From JBEKEX01 sp050013615 (GTDB taxonomy: Bacteria > Chloroflexota > Anaerolineae > Anaerolineales > Anaerolineaceae), in assembly GCA_050013615.1 (NCBI GenBank), contig JBEKEX010000159.1, forward strand, positions 1-6,152: a DNA stretch of 6,152 nucleotides, in the 5' to 3' direction. The notes beneath the pieces are model-generated. The model made no database searches and was not told the origin of the DNA. It saw only the letters and a program-made list of their open reading frames with translations. Made by a program: the position numbers and the translations under genes. Below are positions 1 through 5,689 of the stretch, one piece after another. Position 1 is the stretch's first letter. Every line of letters starts with the position of its first letter.

Positions 1-888
1 GTGTTCGACAACCTCGGTCCTGACATTGTGGTGACGATCGCTGACCGGTACGAAACGATTGCCACGGCCATCGCCGCGGCTTACATGAACATCCCTTTGG
101 CACATATCCAGGGCGGCGAGGTGACCGGCTCGATCGATGAAAAAGTGCGCCATGCGATCACCAAGCTGGCCGACTATCACATGGTTTCCACGGAAAAAGC
201 GCGCGAACGGGTGATCCGTATGGGCGAAGACCCGGATTATGTCTTCTTTACCGGCTGCCCCTCGGTCGACATTGCCGCTTCGGTTTTGAAAGACCCGGGC
301 GAGCGCATCGATCCCTTCAAAAAATATGGCGGTGTGGGTGAGACGGTGGATATCTCCGGTGGGTATTTGGTAGTGATGCAGCACCCCGTGACCACCGAAT
401 ATGGCATGGCGCGCAAGCACATCACCGAGACGCTGTACGCCGTCAATGAGTTGGGACTGCCCACCCTGTGGTTCTGGCCGAACGTGGATGCCGGTTCCGA
501 TGGCACTTCGGAAGGTATTCGTGCTTTCCGCGAGAACGTGCACCCCAAGAACATCCATTTCTTCAAGGAGATTCCCCCTGAAGATTTCCTGCGTCTAGCG
601 TATCACAGCGCGTGCATCGTGGGCAACTCCAGCGTTGCCATCCGTGAGTGCTCGTTCCTGGGTGTACCGGCGGTGAACATCGGTTCGCGCGAAGCCGGAC
701 GCGAACGCGGCCCCAACACGGCCGATGCAGGTTATGACCGGGTTGAGATCGAACGCACCATCAGCGCTCAACTTGAACACGGACATTACAAAAGCGTGGC
801 GCTGTATGGCGACGGGCATGCCGGCGAGCGGATCGCCGATATCCTTGCCAAGGTCCCGTTACGTTTCAAGAAACAGTTGACCTATTGA
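1..888 (+). CDS. neuC: UDP-N-acetylglucosamine 2-epimerase (hydrolysing), NeuC/LegG family, 5'-truncated by window edge
   Basis: Cytoplasmic hydrolysing 2-epimerase: it inverts C2 of a nucleotide-linked GlcNAc-type sugar and releases the free ManNAc-type sugar, the precursor of a nonulosonic acid. Visible family motifs (numbered from the first codon here) are ADRYE at 14-18 (family GDRxE), GGE at 38-40, DE at 46-47 followed by RHAITK at 50-55, HPV at 128-130, the NVDAGSDG block at 161-168, GNSS at 208-211 and the VNIGSREAGRERGPN block around 225-239. The family is usually 370-390 residues and its GDR motif lies near residue 95-100, so about 80-90 N-terminal residues are missing. The GTG at base 1 is therefore probably an internal valine codon. 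It is followed after one base by a CMP-nonulosonate synthetase. The family is secure. Whether the substrate is UDP-GlcNAc (NeuC) or a diacetamido-trideoxy sugar nucleotide (LegG/PtmD) cannot be told from sequence alone; the context favours the latter. Confidence 0.93.
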   Translation: MFDNLGPDIVVTIADRYETIATAIAAAYMNIPLAHIQGGEVTGSIDEKVRHAITKLADYHMVSTEKARERVIRMGEDPDYVFFTGCPSVDIAASVLKDPGERIDPFKKYGGVGETVDISGGYLVVMQHPVTTEYGMARKHITETLYAVNELGLPTLWFWPNVDAGSDGTSEGIRAFRENVHPKNIHFFKEIPPEDFLRLAYHSACIVGNSSVAIRECSFLGVPAVNIGSREAGRERGPNTADAGYDRVEIERTISAQLEHGHYKSVALYGDGHAGERIADILAKVPLRFKKQLTY

Positions 889-889
889 G

Positions 890-1597
890 ATGGAAAAGAT
901 ACTTGCCTTGATCCCCGCCCGCGGCGGTTCCAAAGGTGTGCCGCGCAAGAATATCCGACCGGTGGCCGGTAAGCCCCTGATCGCTTATTCGATCGAAGCC
1001 GCCCTTTCGGCGCGGGATATGCTTTATCGGGTGGTGGTCAGCACGGAAGATGAGCAAATTGCAGCCACGGCGCGCCAACTGGGCGCGGAAACACCCTTCT
1101 TGCGCCCGGCCGATCTGGCAAATGATAAATCGCCAATGGTGCCGGTGGTGCGCCATGCCGTGCAGTTTATCGAGCAGCAGGATGGCGTCCAATTGGATTG
1201 GGTGCTGCTGCTGCAACCAACGGCCTTGTTCCGCACGGCGGATGATATCCGCGCTGCGGTGGCGCTGGCCCACCAGGGCGGGAGTGATTCGGTCATCAGC
1301 GTGGTGCAGGTGTTCTCGACGCATCCCATCCTGATGAAGAAGATCGAGAATGACCATCTGCTGCCTTATTGCATCGAAGAAAAAGAAGGCACGCGCCGGC
1401 AGGATTACCAACCTCCGGCTTTCATGCGCAACGGCGCCATTTACCTGGTGAGGCGCGATGTGGTCGTCGAGAAAGGCTCCATGTGGGGGGATTTAATCCG
1501 CCCCTATGTGATGCCCGAAGAACGCTCGGTCAACATCGATAGCGAAATGGATTTGCGGTTGGCAGAACTCATGCTGGCCGAACACAAGCAGGCTTGA
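890..1597 (+). CDS. neuA: CMP-nonulosonate synthetase (acylneuraminate cytidylyltransferase family, NeuA/LegF/PtmB-like)
   Basis: Cytidylyltransferase that activates a nonulosonic acid with CTP, giving the CMP-sugar donor and pyrophosphate. The 235 residues match the full length of single-domain bacterial enzymes. Motifs: nucleotide-binding loop IPARGGSKGVPRKN at 8-21, LLLQPT at 106-111 followed by R115, TRRQ at 168-171, NGAIY at 181-185, and the acidic metal-site region VNIDSEMDL at 214-222 with D217 and D221. The usual QPTSPLRT reads QPTALFRT here. The ATG lies one base after the preceding stop and has no good Shine-Dalgarno beyond a GAG touching the start, so translation is probably coupled to the 2-epimerase gene. 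The family is near certain. The exact sugar (Neu5Ac, legionaminic or another nonulosonate) is inferred: adjacent Gfo/Idh and SDR genes recall the Campylobacter ptm cluster and favour a legionaminic-type product. Confidence 0.93.
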   Translation: MEKILALIPARGGSKGVPRKNIRPVAGKPLIAYSIEAALSARDMLYRVVVSTEDEQIAATARQLGAETPFLRPADLANDKSPMVPVVRHAVQFIEQQDGVQLDWVLLLQPTALFRTADDIRAAVALAHQGGSDSVISVVQVFSTHPILMKKIENDHLLPYCIEEKEGTRRQDYQPPAFMRNGAIYLVRRDVVVEKGSMWGDLIRPYVMPEERSVNIDSEMDLRLAELMLAEHKQA

Positions 1598-1607
1598 TGG
1601 AGACAAG

Positions 1608-2564
1608 ATGGGCGAGCTGAAGATATTGGTCACAGAACCGGAAAACTATTCGCTGGTGGCGCTGGAGACTTATCGCTCGCTCGGCGAGGTCGACCTGGGG
1701 CCGCTGGATAATGACGCGCTGGCGTCAAAAGTCGCCGGCTATGATGTGCTGGTGATCCGGTTGGGCCATGTTATCGGTCGTGCATTGCTGGAGAAGACTG
1801 GCAAGCTGAAAGTGGTCGTTACGCCAACCACCGGGCTGGATCACATCGATCTGGACACGGCGGCCGAAAAACAGGTCACCGTCTTGAGTCTCAAAGGTGA
1901 GACCGAATTCCTGCGCTCGATCCCTGCCACGGCCGAGCTGACCTGGGGCTTGTTGTTGGCCCTGGTACGCCACATCCCCCAGGCTTATCCATCGGTGTTG
2001 AAAGGGGAATGGCAGCGCGACCGTTTCCGCGGGCACGACCTGTCCGGCAAGACGCTGGGGATCGTGGGGCTGGGCCGGATCGGTGAAAAAACTGCCCGCT
2101 ATGGACAGGCATTCGGTATGCGGGTGATCGCCTTCGATCCCCACCGCACGGACTGGCTGCCGGGCGTCGAAAAGATGAACAGCTTGAAAGAGCTATTACG
2201 CCGCAGTGAAGTATTGCTCATCCACGTCCCGTTGGAGAAGGATACTACCGGCATGATCGGTGCCAAAGAATTGGCTTTGTTGCCACCGGGAGCCGTACTG
2301 GTGAACACCTCGCGCGGTGCAATATTGGATGAAACCGCCTTGCTGCAAGCCCTTAAAAACGGTCACCTGGCGGGTGCAGCCCTGGACGTGATCCAGAATG
2401 AAGCTGGGTTCGGAGCTCGGTCGCCGTTGGTGGCTTACGCCAAGGCGCATGGAAATTTGCTTCTGACTCCCCACCTGGGCGGTGCCACGGTAGAATCCAT
2501 GGCGATGACCGAAGCGTTCATGGCGGACAAGCTGAAGCGCTTCCTGGCCTCTGGAAATAAGTGA
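1608..2564 (+). CDS. D-isomer-specific 2-hydroxyacid dehydrogenase (SerA superfamily), unknown substrate
   Basis: NAD-dependent oxidoreductase that interconverts a D-2-hydroxyacid and a 2-keto acid. The 318 residues show the two-domain architecture: a split catalytic domain (about 1-105 and 285-318, with TPTTGLDHID at 72-81) and a central Rossmann domain with GLGRIG at 154-159 and an acidic residue, D177 in FDP, that favours NAD over NADP. The catalytic triad is present: Arg236 (TSRGA), Glu265 (QNE) and His289 (TPHLGGAT). There is no C-terminal ACT or ASB regulatory domain as in long SerA enzymes, so a housekeeping serine-biosynthesis role is less likely. The block GETEFLRSIPATAELTW (97-113) resembles, from memory, dehydrogenases coded in polysaccharide loci. 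The ATG follows the previous stop by ten bases with GGAGA at 1599-1603 as ribosome site, consistent with one operon. The substrate is unknown; candidates are an acyl substituent such as a glycerate or hydroxybutyrate, or the nonulosonate itself, all inference. Confidence 0.9.
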   Translation: MGELKILVTEPENYSLVALETYRSLGEVDLGPLDNDALASKVAGYDVLVIRLGHVIGRALLEKTGKLKVVVTPTTGLDHIDLDTAAEKQVTVLSLKGETEFLRSIPATAELTWGLLLALVRHIPQAYPSVLKGEWQRDRFRGHDLSGKTLGIVGLGRIGEKTARYGQAFGMRVIAFDPHRTDWLPGVEKMNSLKELLRRSEVLLIHVPLEKDTTGMIGAKELALLPPGAVLVNTSRGAILDETALLQALKNGHLAGAALDVIQNEAGFGARSPLVAYAKAHGNLLLTPHLGGATVESMAMTEAFMADKLKRFLASGNK

Positions 2565-2625
2565 TTTGTCCTAACGGTTGATAACTTTAATGGTATTCAA
2601 GTGAATTTAAGGATTTGCTGCTATC

Positions 2626-2630
2626 AGGAG
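2626..2630 (+). promoter_or_regulatory. Ribosome binding site deciding the start of the membrane-protein gene
   Basis: AGGAG sits 11 bases before ATG 2642, slightly long but usable. The alternative in-frame TTG at 2615 has AAGGA only one base upstream, too near for initiation. It would add nine residues (including a cysteine) ahead of the MIEKLRKRE charged start that normally precedes a first membrane span. Confidence 0.55.
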
Positions 2631-2641
2631 ATTGCGTCGTC

Positions 2642-4654
2642 ATGATAGAAAAGTTGCGCAAGCGTGAATTACTGGTTTCGATCATCTTGATCATCGTGGT
2701 CGCCGCGGTGACCTTTTTGCCGCTGGTCTTCCAACTGGGCTACTACCATGATGACTGGCACATCATTGCGAGCCAGGAGAGCGGTATCAGTCTGAGACAA
2801 ATGTTTTCGGTTGACAGACCTGGGGTGGGGGTCGTGTACACAATCACCTATGCTGTTCTTGGTGAGAACCCACTCGTTTGGAACCTCTTCACCTTCGCGC
2901 TCAAAGTGGCAAGCGCAATTTTCCTGTTGCTGTTGCTGCGTTTGATCTGGCCGAAACATAAGATCGAGACTTCTTTGGTGGTGCTGTTGTTCATTGTTTA
3001 CCCAGGTTATTTGCAGGAACCCAGTGCTGTCACTTTTTCAATGGATTTCATTGGCCTTACATCTGCGATCATCTCGCTGCTTTTTACCTTGATAGCTCTA
3101 AAGAGCAGATCAACGGCGTTCAAAGTGCTTTCTACTGTGCTAGCAATCCTTTCGAGTATCTTTTATTTGCTACTTAATGAATTTTGGATTGGACTAGAAG
3201 CGGTACGATTGTTGTTGATGGGGTATGTCATTTTCCAATCTCTGTTTACCGACAAGAAGAAGCAATGGGTTGCTTTGCTGATTAACTGGCTGCCGTATCT
3301 GGTAACTACTCTTATATTTCTTTACTGGCGCATATTCGTATTTAGCGGTTCTCGTCAGACGACAGATGTTAGGGCGCTGTTGGGTACTTATCAGAGCCAA
3401 CCATTACAAACCTTGATCAGTTTGCTGGCTGGCATCTTGAAAAGTTCCGTAAACTCGGTGGTGGTTGCATGGGGATTACCGCTATATACAACTACTGTCG
3501 ATGCCCAAAATAGTGATCTCATGATTTCAGTTGCTTTGGGACTGGTAGGTGCCTGCCTGTTCCTGATTTATGTAAATTGGATGGAACGGTCTTCCCGTGT
3601 GGCGGGGGACACGGATGAGACGCGCCCCGATCATTGGGCGCGGGATGTCATGTGGCTGGGCACCGCGATCACTCTAGTCACCCTGATGCCGGTGGTGTTA
3701 TCGGGACGTGGCGTGGAGTTTGGTAACGGCTTCGACCGTTACACGCTGCAGTCCACTTTTGGCATTGCTTTGTTAGTTATCGGTTTGATTTTCTATGTTT
3801 CCAATTCGGCGTGGCGAAAAACTGCGGTGGCAATCTTGTTGGCACTGTCCATCATCACCCAATACAACAACACCACGTACTACCGTGATTTTTGGACTAT
3901 CCAGAAGAACTTATGGTGGCAAACGACCTGGCGTATCCCCAGCCTTCAAAAAGGCACGGTGATGATGCCGCTGTTGCCGCCGGCCTATCGCTTTGGAGAG
4001 GATTTCGAGATTTGGGCGCCCTGGAACCGTATCTATCGGCCACAGGCAGGCCCGATCAAGATCGTCTCTGAGGTGTTGAACGCCGATACAGCCCGCGAGG
4101 TGGTCGTGGGCGGCTACGTGGATCGCAATTTCCGCTTCATCACCTATGGAAAACAATTTACAAAGGCGTTGATCGCTTCGATGCCTACCGTGGATTCGTG
4201 CGTGCATTATATCGATGGCAGCCAACCCCAATACAGCGGTAATGAAGATCCGTTGATACTAGTGGTAGGGAAATACTCACAGATCAACCAGATCAATCTC
4301 ACCGGTTCGGCGGCCAATCCACCGGCAGATATCTTTGGCAGCGAGCCCGCTCACGATTGGTGTTATTACTACGAAAAAGCCGACCTGGCCCGTCAGGGAC
4401 AGGACTGGCAGCAGGTGGTCAAATTGGGCGATGAGGCCACAAAACTTGGTCTGACACCCAATGACACTTCGGAATGGATGCCGTTCCTGCAAGGATATTT
4501 CATGGCCGGGAATACTGACCGTGCTAAAGAAATCGCTCAATACTTATCGAAAGACGTCAGCGCCAGTGATTGGATTTGCATGCCCATCAACAGCGGCACC
4601 ACAAGTTACTCGGCCGAGTTCACATCCTTTATGACCCATAACATTTGCAGGTAG
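2642..4654 (+). CDS. Polytopic membrane protein, GT-C glycosyltransferase-like, with C-terminal TPR-like tail
   Basis: A 670-residue membrane protein. Hydrophobic segments lie near residues 10-32, 76-101, 110-121, 134-153, 162-178, 187-202, 210-234, 293-312, 336-354, 370-387 and 393-406; 255-280 is semi-hydrophobic and may be re-entrant. Basic loops (KHK at 105-107, KSR at 154-156, KKK at 205-207, WRK at 391-393) fit the positive-inside rule with an internal N-terminus, 11 spans and an external C-terminal domain. YHDDW at 35-39, in the first external loop after span 1, is the position and type of acidic motif seen in GT-C glycosyltransferases, which use polyprenyl-phosphate sugars. Residues 407-670 are soluble, with two TPR-like helical pairs at about 571-603 and 607-636. 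Four of the protein's five cysteines (520, 574, 646, 669) are in this tail. ATG 2642 is preferred over TTG 2615, whose GGA sits too close; AGGAG lies 11 bases before the ATG. No specific family or substrate is recognised. Confidence 0.8.
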   Translation: MIEKLRKRELLVSIILIIVVAAVTFLPLVFQLGYYHDDWHIIASQESGISLRQMFSVDRPGVGVVYTITYAVLGENPLVWNLFTFALKVASAIFLLLLLRLIWPKHKIETSLVVLLFIVYPGYLQEPSAVTFSMDFIGLTSAIISLLFTLIALKSRSTAFKVLSTVLAILSSIFYLLLNEFWIGLEAVRLLLMGYVIFQSLFTDKKKQWVALLINWLPYLVTTLIFLYWRIFVFSGSRQTTDVRALLGTYQSQPLQTLISLLAGILKSSVNSVVVAWGLPLYTTTVDAQNSDLMISVALGLVGACLFLIYVNWMERSSRVAGDTDETRPDHWARDVMWLGTAITLVTLMPVVLSGRGVEFGNGFDRYTLQSTFGIALLVIGLIFYVSNSAWRKTAVAILLALSIITQYNNTTYYRDFWTIQKNLWWQTTWRIPSLQKGTVMMPLLPPAYRFGEDFEIWAPWNRIYRPQAGPIKIVSEVLNADTAREVVVGGYVDRNFRFITYGKQFTKALIASMPTVDSCVHYIDGSQPQYSGNEDPLILVVGKYSQINQINLTGSAANPPADIFGSEPAHDWCYYYEKADLARQGQDWQQVVKLGDEATKLGLTPNDTSEWMPFLQGYFMAGNTDRAKEIAQYLSKDVSASDWICMPINSGTTSYSAEFTSFMTHNICR

Positions 4655-4658
4655 GTTG

Positions 4659-4664
4659 GGTGAT
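4659..4664 (+). promoter_or_regulatory. Ribosome binding site deciding the start of the Gfo/Idh oxidoreductase gene
   Basis: GGTGAT matches the 3' half of the extended Shine-Dalgarno AAGGAGGTGAT over six contiguous bases and is followed by AAG and ATG 4668, which is the normal register. It lies inside the reading frame that would begin at TTG 4656, so it argues for ATG 4668, giving the typical Rossmann start MKILIAGLG. Confidence 0.55.
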
Positions 4665-4667
4665 AAG

Positions 4668-5651
4668 ATGAAGATATTGATCGCCGGTTTGGGTTCCATC
4701 GGAAGACGTCATTTGCGCAACCTTCTAGCGCTGGGCGAGAAGGATATAATCCTTTATCGTACCCATTTCGGTACCCTGCCGGATGACGAGATTGCTTCTT
4801 TCCCGGTCGAGACCGAGCTGGAGGCAGCCCTGGCACATAAGCCCGACGCGGTGATCATTGCCAACCCAACTGCCCTGCATCTGGATGTAGCCATTCCGGC
4901 CGCAGAGGCAGGCTGCCATCTGTTCATCGAGAAACCCGTCTCACACTCGCCGGAGCGCATCGACGAGCTGAAAGCAGCCTTGAAGCGCGGCGGCGGTAAA
5001 GTGCTGGTGGGTTTTCAGTTCCGTTTTCATCCCACCTTGCGCCGCGTGGCGGAGTGGCTGCGCGCCGACGAGATTGGAAAGCCGTTAACCTTCCACGCCG
5101 AATGGGGCGAATATTTGCCCGGTTTTCATCCGTGGGAGGATTATCGCAAGAGTTATGCAGCGCGTTCTGACCTGGGCGGCGGCGTAGTGCGCACCCTGTC
5201 ACATCCCATCGATTACCTGCGCATGCTGCTGGGCGAGGTTTCAGCCTTGTGGGCTTTTACCGGCAAGACGAGCGATCTGGAGATCGACGTGGAAGATACA
5301 GCCGAGATCGGCCTGAAGTTTGCCTTGGGGACGGTGGGCACACTGCACCTGGATTATTATCGGCGGCCGACGCAGCACAAGCTGGAGATCATCGGCAGCA
5401 AAGGGCTGATCGAATGGAGCAATACCACTAACGCAGCCCGCCTTTACCGCGCTGAGGTGGATGCCTGGGAGAGCTGCCTGGCGCCGGAAAAGTTCGAGCG
5501 CAACGACATGTTCCTCTCGGAGATGAGCCATTTTATCCAGGTGGCGCGCGGTGAAGTCGAGCCGGCTTGCACGTTGGAAGATGGCCTGCGCGTCCAAGAG
5601 TTGGTGCAAGCCATTTATGATTCGGCAGGTCGATATGCCATTGCACGCTAA
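4668..5651 (+). CDS. Gfo/Idh/MocA family oxidoreductase, possible PtmF-like enzyme of nonulosonate precursor synthesis
   Basis: NAD(P)-dependent sugar or sugar-nucleotide oxidoreductase of 327 residues, full length for the family. The N-terminal Rossmann domain opens at once with GLGSIG (7-12). ANPTALH at 65-71 and the signature EKP at 88-90, whose lysine is the usual catalytic residue, follow. The C-terminal alpha/beta domain carries FQFRFHP (116-122), the PWEDYRKSY block (155-163), GGG at 170-172 and SHPIDYL at 178-184, with H179 and D182 in the positions expected to contact substrate and act in catalysis. The gene begins 13 bases after the membrane-protein stop and is followed after 38 bases by an SDR gene. 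A Gfo/Idh protein paired with an SDR next to NeuC- and NeuA-type genes resembles ptmF and ptmA of Campylobacter legionaminic acid loci, which were placed in supply of the glucosamine precursor. The family is certain; the PtmF-like role is inference. Confidence 0.9.
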   Translation: MKILIAGLGSIGRRHLRNLLALGEKDIILYRTHFGTLPDDEIASFPVETELEAALAHKPDAVIIANPTALHLDVAIPAAEAGCHLFIEKPVSHSPERIDELKAALKRGGGKVLVGFQFRFHPTLRRVAEWLRADEIGKPLTFHAEWGEYLPGFHPWEDYRKSYAARSDLGGGVVRTLSHPIDYLRMLLGEVSALWAFTGKTSDLEIDVEDTAEIGLKFALGTVGTLHLDYYRRPTQHKLEIIGSKGLIEWSNTTNAARLYRAEVDAWESCLAPEKFERNDMFLSEMSHFIQVARGEVEPACTLEDGLRVQELVQAIYDSAGRYAIAR

Positions 5652-5671
5652 AGCTAAAAGATTCGCAATTA

Positions 5672-5687
5672 GAAGAATGGAAGAATG
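5672..5687 (+). repeat. Perfect 8-base tandem duplication in the leader of the SDR gene
   Basis: GAAGAATG occurs twice back to back (5672-5679 and 5680-5687), ending two bases before the ATG at 5690. The second copy, with the preceding G, forms the only Shine-Dalgarno-like GGAAG (5679-5683), six bases from the start. Each copy ends in an out-of-frame ATG, and the one at 5677 stops after two further codons. The repeat is seen directly; any role in translation control is speculation. Confidence 0.6.
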
Positions 5688-5689
5688 AC

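Noticed and set aside
1..3. GTG at the first base as a genuine start codon of the epimerase
   Set aside because: The protein would lack about 80-90 residues of the first Rossmann domain that the family needs. The gene is more simply cut by the window edge.
1203..1216. CTG triplet run in the CMP-synthetase gene as a microsatellite
   Set aside because: It encodes the conserved LLLQ strand before the QPT motif and is explained by leucine codon choice.
866..1411. Antisense open frame of 181 codons opposite the CMP-synthetase gene
   Set aside because: It overlaps a gene with clear full-length family motifs, and its translation is rich in His, Gln and Arg with no recognisable domain. It is a shadow of GC-rich codons.
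2578..2606. Possible sigma-70 promoter in the 77-base gap: TTGATA with a -10 candidate 17 bases on
   Set aside because: The -10 candidate GTGAAT matches TATAAT at only three of six positions, and AT-rich sequence gives such matches by chance. A promoter here remains possible but is not supported.
2565..2641. Terminator or small gene in the gap before the membrane-protein gene
   Set aside because: No GC-rich inverted repeat with a T run and no short open frame with a ribosome site was found.
5652..5689. Terminator between the Gfo/Idh and SDR genes
   Set aside because: The 38 bases hold no stem-loop; only the purine-rich tandem repeat is visible.
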